From contig JANRIG010000019.1 of the NCBI GenBank assembly GCA_033765235.1, positions 124,001-188,000 on the forward strand: a stretch of DNA of 64,000 nucleotides, in the 5' to 3' direction. Numbering within the stretch: position 1 is the first letter of the stretch; every line of letters starts with the position of its first letter. Shown piece after piece: positions 26,234-31,955 of the stretch. The position numbers and the translations under genes are program-made. This DNA comes from JANRIG01 sp033765235. GTDB lineage: Bacteria; Bacteroidota; Bacteroidia; Cytophagales; UBA9547. The notes under the pieces are model-generated. The model was not told where the DNA came from. It saw nothing but the letters and a program-made list of their open reading frames with translations, and made no database searches.

Positions 26234-26677
26234 ATGGGTTTGTTTTGGACGGTATCACCTACTATAAGCGATGCAGATATAGTAGCTGGGTTTGAGAAAG
26301 ATATTGATAATTGGCTCTGTAGCCAATGGCGCACATATTATGAGCGTATAAAAATAAAATACGGACAAGCTAAAGCCTTAGACGTAATAAGAATTGATAG
26401 TGAGAGAATAGGGTGGTTTGCAAAATTGCATAATTGTAAATATGACTGCAATTTTATTGACTACTTCAAAAAAGAAGGGTTGGAGGGAGGAAATTTGATA
26501 AGTAAAGTCTATTGTGCGGGCACTGATGTAGCAGGTGCTATAGGCGATACAGCAAGTGCTGTGGGCAATGTGGGCGACGTGCTAAGTGCATTAACGGATA
26601 AAAAAATACTCCTAAGTGGAGTACTAATAGCAGGTATAACATTTATATATATTAATTATGGCAAACAAAAAAGATAA
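26234..26677 (+). CDS. Phage protein with helical domain and C-terminal membrane anchor
   Basis: A 147-residue protein (start ATG at 26234, one base after the preceding stop; the longer reading from 26165 lies inside the basic-protein gene). Residues 1-90 are helical with aromatic residues (WLCSQWRTYYERIKIKYGQAKALDVIRID), followed by a Gly/Ala/Val-rich part (GTDVAGAIGDTASAVGNVGDVLSAL) and the membrane anchor KILLSGVLIAGITFIYINYGKQKR. It overlaps the next gene by 20 bases. No family recognised. Confidence 0.55.
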   Translation: MGLFWTVSPTISDADIVAGFEKDIDNWLCSQWRTYYERIKIKYGQAKALDVIRIDSERIGWFAKLHNCKYDCNFIDYFKKEGLEGGNLISKVYCAGTDVAGAIGDTASAVGNVGDVLSALTDKKILLSGVLIAGITFIYINYGKQKR

Positions 26678-26936
26678 CTCAGGCGGTGGAATTGATACCA
26701 CTACAATACTCATACTCGGAGCAGTAGGAGTTGGTGCATATTTCCTCATCACACAAATGGGCAAAAATAATACAGGAGCTGCAGCACCACGCGATCCCAT
26801 TAGTCAAATATTGGACAGCAGCGCAGGCATAATTAATTCTATAACTAGTGGGCTGCAGCTGTTTATAAAGCCAAAGAACAGCGGAAATACAGGTGCTGCA
26901 GATTATACACCCGGCTATGGTGTGCCGATAACATAA
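26658..26936 (+). CDS. Small phage membrane protein with N-terminal anchor
   Basis: A 92-residue protein: MANKKDNSGGGIDTTTILILGAVGVGAYFLITQMGKNN (one membrane helix) followed by a polar tail with Gly and Pro. The anchor is close in character to those of the genes at 23071 and 23473. Its start overlaps the preceding gene by 20 bases. Confidence 0.55.
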   Translation: MANKKDNSGGGIDTTTILILGAVGVGAYFLITQMGKNNTGAAAPRDPISQILDSSAGIINSITSGLQLFIKPKNSGNTGAADYTPGYGVPIT

Positions 26937-26947
26937 ATATATTAGAA

Positions 26948-27241
26948 ATGGTTGTAGAAATAATAACAATTTTAGGACTTGGATTATTGGCAAATGCCAA
27001 AAACAAAAAAGATAGTAGCACTACCACTACTACTACTGTACAGCCGGATATTGCCAAAATAAATACATACGAAAAAAATTGGGAAAATGTATATATGAAC
27101 TATGCTATGGCTAACTACCCCGCAAGTGGTATGAGTGCCTTGCACAATCGTAAAGCAGAATTGAGTAAAATAACACAAACAGTAGATACTGTGAGTGAAT
27201 TACAAGCATTAAATGAACTAATAGATAGATACGAATCATGA
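26948..27241 (+). CDS. Small phage protein with N-terminal hydrophobic segment and helical tail
   Basis: A 97-residue protein: VVEIITILGLGLLANAKNKKDSS (short membrane or signal-like helix followed by Lys), a Thr run (TTTTTT), then a helical segment (INTYEKNWENVYMNYAMANYPASGMSALHNRKAEL, IDRYES). The next ATG overlaps its stop by four bases. Being just upstream of the holin-like gene it could be a lysis accessory or a virion protein. Confidence 0.5.
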   Translation: MVVEIITILGLGLLANAKNKKDSSTTTTTTVQPDIAKINTYEKNWENVYMNYAMANYPASGMSALHNRKAELSKITQTVDTVSELQALNELIDRYES

Positions 27242-27408
27242 AAAAAATATTAAGGAATTGGAAAACAAGCCTTAGCGGCTTAGCAAGTGTAATCTTAGGT
27301 ATAATTAGTATTGCAGGCGGCGATGTAGGCACTGGCATAGCTACCATAGTGAGCGGTGTAGGTTTAGTGGCTGCTAAAGACTCAGACGTAACAGGTACAG
27401 CGCAATAA
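27238..27408 (+). CDS. Holin-like protein (56 residues)
   Basis: A short gene below common length limits. It starts at an ATG that overlaps the previous TGA (ATGA) and its TAA shares one base with the ATG of the muramidase. The product MKKILRNWKT then two hydrophobic segments (LSGLASVILGIISIAGG and GIATIVSGVGLVAA) and a polar end KDSDVTGTAQ. A basic start, short hydrophobic segments and an end of the type AAKDxxVTG are common in small Bacteroidota phage holins. It would open the inner membrane for the muramidase. Confidence 0.7.
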   Translation: MKKILRNWKTSLSGLASVILGIISIAGGDVGTGIATIVSGVGLVAAKDSDVTGTAQ

Positions 27409-28010
27409 TGGCAAATTTTGATATTGCAATTGTAGAAATTTTTAAGAATGAGGGAGGCTACCAAAATCATCCAAGTGATAGAGGTAATTATAACTCATTA
27501 GGTGAAAATGTAGGCACAAATTACGGCATAAGCGCAAAAACGTATGAGGGGTATATAAACAGACCGCCTACAGCCGATGATATGCGCAATATGACTATCT
27601 CAACGGCTAAGACTATATACAAACGGAGCTATTGGGATGCTTACAAATTGGGCAGCATAAATGACCAATTCATTGCCTCGCACATCTTGGATTTGTTTGT
27701 GAACCACAGCCCTAAAGCAGCTGCAGAAATTGCACAGAAAGCTATCGTAAAAACTCCTCCTTTTTTCACCAAAGTAGATGGCATATTTGGGCCAAAAACA
27801 ATAGCCACAATAAACCAGATAGCAAGTAATGGTAAGGCAAGTGAGCTTAACACTAATATAGTAAACGAGCGTAAATTATATTATAATAGTTTGGGAAATT
27901 TGAGCTTTTTGGACGGCTGGACAAATAGAGCTCATTCATGGGGAGAGTACGCAAATATATTAGTACCGGTAATACCAACTATTGCCATGTTTTTTTTTTG
28001 TCATACATAA
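27408..28010 (+). CDS. Phage lysin, GH108 muramidase with peptidoglycan-binding domain
   Basis: A 200-residue glycoside hydrolase family 108 protein. The N-terminus IVEIFKNEGGYQNHPSDRGN carries the catalytic Glu15 in the EGGY motif, followed by TNYGISAKTY. The C-terminal half (VDGIFGPKTIATINQI) matches the PG_binding_3 part that normally accompanies GH108. It cleaves the peptidoglycan sugar chain. The end (ILVPVIPTIAMFFFC) is hydrophobic, so the enzyme could be membrane-linked. It is coupled by TAATG to the holin-like gene: a lysis pair. Confidence 0.88.
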   Translation: MANFDIAIVEIFKNEGGYQNHPSDRGNYNSLGENVGTNYGISAKTYEGYINRPPTADDMRNMTISTAKTIYKRSYWDAYKLGSINDQFIASHILDLFVNHSPKAAAEIAQKAIVKTPPFFTKVDGIFGPKTIATINQIASNGKASELNTNIVNERKLYYNSLGNLSFLDGWTNRAHSWGEYANILVPVIPTIAMFFFCHT

Positions 28011-28019
28011 CTTATAAAT

Positions 28020-28520
28020 ATGCCGGGAGTAGGAGTATTTGAGATTGAATATAAGCGCAATGTTTACGTAGATGCTAATGCATTCATACCGGCGCAATCA
28101 TCACCCGCGGTGCCGGGTACATCAGAAGATGGTTCTTTCGGAGTTAACTGGGACTACATGGGCTATGAGCCCTTAGTCAATAGCGCAGCATGGTGCAAGG
28201 TCAAAATGAACGAAACGGCGCAGCAATTATATATAAAATTGTTCTACGAGACGGAGGGTTTGGCAGGTGATGTTTACTTGCTATTTAAGAATATCTTTGT
28301 AGCTCCTGATGGAGGATTTGGACAAATCCCTCAGGTGACTGAGGTGCCTCTTCTAGACATGAGTCCTAACGCCTCTGTACAAAGCGTGAGCTTTGTTGTA
28401 AGCATTGCACAAAGCATCAGCGACAATGGTTTATTAGTATTCGCAGTAGAGCGTTTTGGCACCTACGCGGCAGATACTTACCCCGGAGTATTCAAATTTT
28501 TAGGACTTGAAATAAAATAA
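28020..28520 (+). CDS. Beta-rich phage structural protein
   Basis: A 166-residue protein of alternating strands (VGVFEIEYKRNVYVDANAFI, QLYIKLFYETEGLAGDVYLLFKNIFV, SVQSVSFVVSIAQSI, GLLVFAVERFG, VFKFLGLEIK). It could be a second jelly-roll or penton-type protein. It lies between the lysis genes and the receptor-binding-like gene. No family recognised. Confidence 0.5.
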   Translation: MPGVGVFEIEYKRNVYVDANAFIPAQSSPAVPGTSEDGSFGVNWDYMGYEPLVNSAAWCKVKMNETAQQLYIKLFYETEGLAGDVYLLFKNIFVAPDGGFGQIPQVTEVPLLDMSPNASVQSVSFVVSIAQSISDNGLLVFAVERFGTYAADTYPGVFKFLGLEIK

Positions 28521-28522
28521 AT

Positions 28523-28747
28523 ATGAGCATTATAGTGCCTCTTTGTGTAATGTTTTTTTCTGCTGTTTTTTTGCCATTGCTTTATAACAGCTTCAAAATA
28601 TATTTCGAAATGCCTATTTTAAAAAAAAACATAGAAGACATACAAACTGAGGTCGATATAATAAAAAATGATGTATCATTTATTCGTGAAAATATCGCCG
28701 AAATAAAAACAGCGTTGCGCTTTATAGATGATACAGAGAGCCCGTAG
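28523..28747 (+). CDS. Small membrane-anchored coiled-coil protein
   Basis: A 74-residue protein: an N-terminal membrane helix (IIVPLCVMFFSAVFLPLLYN) and then a helical heptad region (ILKKNIEDIQTEVDIIKNDVSFIRENIAEIKTALRFI). In topology this looks like a spanin or a spike-base helper, but no diagnostic residues are seen. It overlaps the next gene by 20 bases. Confidence 0.55.
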   Translation: MSIIVPLCVMFFSAVFLPLLYNSFKIYFEMPILKKNIEDIQTEVDIIKNDVSFIRENIAEIKTALRFIDDTESP

Positions 28748-29489
28748 ATATACTAATATCAAAGAAGCAATATTTTTTAGCAACCTCGTGCGCCTTGCGG
28801 GCGGATATGCGCTATCTCAGGTGGAGTATTACGGCATATCCTATGCCATTGACAGATTTAGGCGAAATGGAATTTTTCAAAAACTATTGGCATACTACCC
28901 ACTACTTACTCCTGAAGGACCTGGAGCATCAAAAAATATAATATCTGCAAGTTACGCATTATCATTTACAGGTCCGTTTACCTATGGTAATGGCGTGGCA
29001 GGCGATGGGCTCACAGCTTATGCAAGCGGAGGAATAACTCCGGCACTCTTACTGTCGGTTAATAATACCACACTTGGTTTTTTTACAAAAGCCACAACTT
29101 ATGAAGCCTGTAACGACATGGGTATGCATTTTTTTGACATAAGTGCATGGGGGATATTTGGAGCGACAACGCTAAATAGCGCGTACAGTAATCCCAATTC
29201 CTTTAACATTGCAATTGCATCGCCTCAGGGGAGTAATGTGTGTACTGTAGATGGTGCCAATGTGTATGGAGTTAAAGACGGAATAACTGTATATACTGCC
29301 GCCGCGGCGGCAGGATCATTTGTGCCAGATGAATTATTTATTTTTGGCTATAACTTCTTTGGCGCTCCGTCGCAACTTAGCAGCCGTACATATCTGTCCT
29401 ACTACATAGGTAATGGACTCACCGAAGCGCAAGCAAAAAAGATCAATAATATTGAAACCACATATAACAAAACAATAGGCAGATTATGA
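28728..29489 (+). CDS. Receptor-binding-like protein (LamG-type fold candidate)
   Basis: A 253-residue protein. Residues 1-60 are helical and basic (RARRYTNIKEAIFFSNLVRLAGGYALS). The rest is beta-rich with Gly, Asn and Ser. The end, FGAPSQLSSRTYLSYYIGNGLTEAQAKKINNIETTYNKTIGR, is the pattern seen at the end of laminin-G/concanavalin-like domains in Bacteroidota phage structural proteins (SxRxLxxYxIGxxLTxxEA). A tail spike or vertex spike that binds a surface glycan is likely. The following gene overlaps by four bases. Confidence 0.6.
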   Translation: MIQRARRYTNIKEAIFFSNLVRLAGGYALSQVEYYGISYAIDRFRRNGIFQKLLAYYPLLTPEGPGASKNIISASYALSFTGPFTYGNGVAGDGLTAYASGGITPALLLSVNNTTLGFFTKATTYEACNDMGMHFFDISAWGIFGATTLNSAYSNPNSFNIAIASPQGSNVCTVDGANVYGVKDGITVYTAAAAAGSFVPDELFIFGYNFFGAPSQLSSRTYLSYYIGNGLTEAQAKKINNIETTYNKTIGRL

Positions 29490-29764
29490 CAGTACTCGTA
29501 GATAATACAGGAAAAATAATAAAATATGGTGTAAGCGATGAAATTAGCAGCACTAAATTAAAAGCACTTGGTCTTACAAAAGTAGTGTACAATGATAATT
29601 TCAAAATGCCTCAGTATGATGGGGTTAAGTTTGTTGAAACGTATATAGCACCTGCGCCAATGGTTAATTACTTTGTGGTTTTGCTAAAAGAGATAATTAA
29701 AGAAACAAAAATAGAAAACAGCGTAATATCAGATGCATTAGCAAAAATTGAAGGCAAAAAGTAA
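29486..29764 (+). CDS. Small phage protein next to the receptor-binding gene
   Basis: A 92-residue protein with beta-rich first half (MTVLVDNTGKIIKYGVSDEIS, GLTKVVYNDNFKMPQYDGVKFVETYI) and a helical end (YFVVLLKEIIKETKIENSVISDALAKIEGKK). It overlaps the receptor-binding-like gene by four bases and is likely a partner, such as a spike chaperone or tip. No motif seen. A T-run (29788-29797) follows but no strong stem. Confidence 0.5.
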   Translation: MTVLVDNTGKIIKYGVSDEISSTKLKALGLTKVVYNDNFKMPQYDGVKFVETYIAPAPMVNYFVVLLKEIIKETKIENSVISDALAKIEGKK

Positions 29765-29841
29765 AAAAAAACTGCCAATTGAAAGCCTTTTTTTTTATTA
29801 GAAAAATATGTATAATTGCGACTTACGCAAATACATATATC

Positions 29842-30165
29842 ATGAAAAAAACAATCTTAATATTAATTCTATTGCTGCTAAGTTGTAGCAAAAAAGAAGA
29901 AGAAATAATTAAACCACGCTGTGAGACAGAAAAATGGGGAAGCCTTAAAATACTCAATGTTAATTCGAGTAATCCTTATTATATTTATCTTGATGGCACC
30001 TATAGAGCCACTGTAGATGGCAGAGGTACAATAACTCTTATAGAGTTAAGCACAGGCACACATACGTTATATTTAGTTCAAAAGTCAGGGTATGTATTGG
30101 CGGCTACTACCTACTCAAGTAGTATTACTATTGCCCAGTGTAGCACAAAAGAGTATCAGTTTTAA
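29842..30165 (+). CDS. Phage-encoded lipoprotein (moron candidate)
   Basis: A 107-residue protein. The signal MKKTILILILLLLSC gives a classic lipobox with acylated Cys15, followed by KKEEE. The body is a small beta domain of PEGA-like character (GSLKILNVNSSNPYYIYLDGTYRATVDG, GTHTLYLVQKSGYV) with Cys near 32 and 100. The ATG at 29842 is used; the longer reading from 29779 starts before a TATAATTG promoter-like box (29811-29818), so the gene seems to have its own promoter. It is the last gene of the element, where lysogenic-conversion or superinfection-exclusion lipoproteins often sit. Confidence 0.65.
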   Translation: MKKTILILILLLLSCSKKEEEIIKPRCETEKWGSLKILNVNSSNPYYIYLDGTYRATVDGRGTITLIELSTGTHTLYLVQKSGYVLAATTYSSSITIAQCSTKEYQF

Positions 30166-30197
30166 GCTACCTTTAAAAGAAAAAAAAGAGTTTCCAC

Positions 30198-30214
30198 TCA
30201 CTGCATGGCAGTGA
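30198..30214. other. Perfect hairpin in the phage non-coding region (1)
   Basis: TCACTGC, ATG, GCAGTGA: a 7-bp perfect stem with a 3-base loop, 33 bases after the lipoprotein stop. No T-run follows, so it is not an intrinsic terminator. It could be an origin or packaging hairpin. Confidence 0.5.
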
Positions 30215-30309
30215 TATATATGCATGAAGTAAATGACAAAATATTATTCTGCAATATCTAAAATCGAGTTGAAATTAATCAAATTTTATTAGGTTTTCCC
30301 TTCGTGTAG

Positions 30310-30374
30310 GCGCATAACAGATGAATTTATGAAGTTTTAATTTTATAAATTTATAGTTATGCGCATTTTTTTGC
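30310..30374. other. Long interrupted hairpin in the phage non-coding region (2)
   Basis: GCGCATAAC (30310-30318) and GTTATGCGC (30356-30364) form a 9-bp perfect outer stem. Inside, GAATTTAT (30323-30330) faces ATAAATT. Seven T follow at 30366-30372. It could be a terminator for the lipoprotein gene or an origin/packaging structure of the ssDNA form. Confidence 0.55.
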
Positions 30375-30443
30375 CCAAAATGGGGTATTTTTTATAAAAA
30401 AATCATTCAATAGATAAATAACAGATATTTTTTTTAAAAAAAT

Positions 30444-30466
30444 GGCTCCATTAGAGCCCTTTTTTT
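30444..30466 (+). terminator. Intrinsic terminator-like hairpin near the right phage end (3)
   Basis: GGCTC (30444-30448), five bases, GAGCC (30454-30458), then seven T (30460-30466): a compact G/C-rich stem with T-run. It insulates the prophage from hisA. The rest of 30166-30645 has no open reading frame that I can support. Confidence 0.6.
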
Positions 30467-30634
30467 ATCCTAAAAATGCATTAATTACGCTGCTAATACA
30501 CTTAATGTGCACAAATTTAAGTCACAAAAATTGTTTTAATCAAATATATTTCTATTATTTGCGACATGAACGCTGCAATTTTTATAAAAAAATATTTCAA
30601 AACGGGTTAACAGCCTGTTTGTCAATATTATAGT

Positions 30635-30664
30635 GCTATACGTATTATAAATTATACAACAAAT
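30635..30664 (+). other. Right attachment site, XerCD dif-like
   Basis: The 19-bp repeat TATAAATTATACAACAAAT at 30646-30664 is identical to 18768-18786. The bases before it (GCTATACGTAT, 30635-30645) differ from the left site, as expected if the right copy carries the phage-derived XerC arm, while the centre and XerD arm are common to both. Confidence 0.8.
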
Positions 30665-30670
30665 AATATG

Positions 30671-30700
30671 TTTGCTTTTAGGTTTCATATAGTATATTTG
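30671..30700 (+). promoter_or_regulatory. Bacteroidota-type promoter of hisA
   Basis: TTTG at 30671-30674 and TATATTTG at 30693-30700, 18 bases apart, fit the consensus. The ATG of hisA is at 30708, only 8 bases after the -7 box, so the transcript would start at or next to the start codon. The promoter begins 6 bases after the right attachment repeat. Confidence 0.75.
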
Positions 30701-30707
30701 CATTATC

Positions 30708-31445
30708 ATGAATAACAAATTCCATATCATACCGGCTATAGATATCATAGGAGGTAAATGTGTACGGCTCACCAAAGGAGATTATAATAATATGACGCTG
30801 TACAACGAGCACCCGCTCGAGGTGGCATTAATGTTTGAAGATGCAGGTATTACAAAACTGCACCTTGTAGACCTTGATGGTGCCAAAGCTAAAAAAATAA
30901 TAAACTATAAAGTGCTTGAAACATTAGCCACAAAAACGCATCTGCAAATTGACTTTGGTGGAGGCATACAATCTGATGAAGATATCAATATTGCTTTTGA
31001 ATGTGGTGCACAGCAAATCACAGGTGGATCTGTAGCCGTGAAAAACAAAGATTTATTTAGTTCATGGTTAAGCAAATACAGTGCTGAAAAAATAATACTA
31101 GGTGCTGATGTCATAAGTCATAAAATAGCCATACACGGTTGGCAAAATACATCTGACATTGATTTGGATGATTTTATTTCCGAATATTTAAAAATAGGTA
31201 TAAAATATACTATAAGCACAGATGTGTCTAAAGATGGTATGCTTACAGGTCCTTCATTTGAAATGTATAGCGATATGAAACAAAAATTCCCTTCACTCTG
31301 CATAATAGCCAGTGGTGGAGTAAGTAATATAGAAGATGTGATAAAACTTTCGGAACTGAATATTTATGGAGTAGTGATAGGCAAGGCTTTATATGAAGGT
31401 AAGATAAAAATTGGCGATATAAGTAGCATTAATAAATACCTATAG
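30708..31445 (+). CDS. hisA: Phosphoribosylformimino-AICAR phosphate ribotide isomerase
   Basis: A 245-residue TIM barrel of histidine synthesis: IIPAIDIIGGKCVRLTKGDY at the start with the catalytic Asp in PAIDI, LVDLDGAK, IDFGGGIQ, ITGGSVAV, and the second catalytic Asp in STDVSKDGMLTGPS, then IASGGVSN and GVVIGKALYEGKI. The length is that of HisA; HisF would be longer with a different start. It isomerises ProFAR to PRFAR in the cytoplasm. No other his gene adjoins it; hisB lies 10 kb away at 41172. The start codon has almost no leader. Confidence 0.95.
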   Translation: MNNKFHIIPAIDIIGGKCVRLTKGDYNNMTLYNEHPLEVALMFEDAGITKLHLVDLDGAKAKKIINYKVLETLATKTHLQIDFGGGIQSDEDINIAFECGAQQITGGSVAVKNKDLFSSWLSKYSAEKIILGADVISHKIAIHGWQNTSDIDLDDFISEYLKIGIKYTISTDVSKDGMLTGPSFEMYSDMKQKFPSLCIIASGGVSNIEDVIKLSELNIYGVVIGKALYEGKIKIGDISSINKYL

Positions 31446-31495
31446 GTGGTATAAAATCAATTTTTTCATTATATTTGTAATGAAAATTCATAACA

Positions 31496-31948
31496 ATGTA
31501 CATATCAGATTTTAAACTTCTTGATATACTTCGTGAAAAAATGGGCGAAGATGAAGCCCGTGCGCTCGTAGAATTTATAGAGATTAAAGTAGAAGACAAA
31601 TATATTGAAGCCAAAAATGTATTTGCTACCAAAGAGGACCTCTTAAAACTTGAACTAAAAATAGTACAAGTAATACACAACAATCATTTGGAAGTACAAA
31701 AACTTATTGCAGATACCAAGATAGAGACACAAAAAATTATTGCAGAGTCAAAAAATGACTTGCAAAAACTTATGGCAGAGTCAAAAAATGACTTGCAAAA
31801 ACTTGTGGCAGACTCAAAAAATGATTTGCAAAAACTTATTGCAGACTCTAAGTTTGAAACCATCAAGTGGCTTTTTGGATTTATATTGACCTCTACGGTA
31901 GCTATCATAGGTACTATACTGGCCGTGATGAAAATGGGTGGCTGGTAA
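31496..31948 (+). CDS. Membrane-anchored coiled-coil protein with 11-residue repeats (DUF1640-like)
   Basis: A 150-residue protein: a helical N-domain (ILREKMGEDEARALVEFIEIKVEDKYIEAKNVFATKEDLLKLE), five 11-residue units (residues 67-121, type LQKLxADSKND), and a C-terminal membrane helix (FGFILTSTVAIIGTILAVMKMGGW). The shape resembles the DUF1640/CCDC90-type and similar small bacterial coiled-coil anchors. A TATATTTG box at 31470-31477 precedes the ATG by 18 bases. The function is unknown. Confidence 0.7.
   Translation: MYISDFKLLDILREKMGEDEARALVEFIEIKVEDKYIEAKNVFATKEDLLKLELKIVQVIHNNHLEVQKLIADTKIETQKIIAESKNDLQKLMAESKNDLQKLVADSKNDLQKLIADSKFETIKWLFGFILTSTVAIIGTILAVMKMGGW
31694..31858 (+). repeat. 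Tandem 33-bp coding repeat
   Basis: Five 33-base units inside the coiled-coil gene, each coding for 11 residues, the middle ones nearly identical in DNA (units LQKLMAESKND, LQKLVADSKND, LQKLIADSKFE). Eleven-residue periodicity makes a hendecad coiled coil. The near identity of the DNA points to recent expansion. Confidence 0.75.
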
Positions 31949-31955
31949 TAAGCAC

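Larger units (their letters stand above)
18768..30664 (+). mobile_element. Integrated 11.9 kb tailless temperate phage, XerCD-dependent
   Basis: A perfect 19-bp repeat (18768-18786 and 30646-30664) brackets a block in which all about 28 genes lie on the plus strand, many overlapping by 1-20 bases. Content in order: three helical small proteins, a small protein with a clamp-binding-like end, a rolling-circle initiator, a small DNA-binding protein, an MNT nucleotidyltransferase, a transglutaminase-fold membrane protein, small membrane proteins, small beta-rich proteins, a basic protein, a holin-like protein with a GH108 muramidase, a receptor-binding-like protein and a lipoprotein. Nothing resembles a terminase, portal, tail, integrase, Zot or packaging ATPase. 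No gene looks broken. The flanks are a porin gene on the left and hisA on the right. The unit is 11,878 bp counting one repeat. Functional names for the virion proteins are inferred from shape and order. Confidence 0.85.

Noticed and set aside
29779..29841. Longer lipoprotein start (TTG at 29779).
   Set aside because: It would place a second signal-like leader before the true lipobox signal and lies before the promoter-like box.
20333..30165. Filamentous (inovirus) identity of the prophage.
   Set aside because: There is no Zot/gene I ATPase, no typical major coat protein, and lysis genes are present, although Rep and XerCD use are shared with inoviruses.
20333..30165. Tailed-phage remnant.
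   Set aside because: No terminase, portal, capsid protease or tail gene, and the small genes overlap in intact frames.
31694..31858. Possible CRISPR array.
   Set aside because: The 33-bp units are contiguous coding repeats without spacers.
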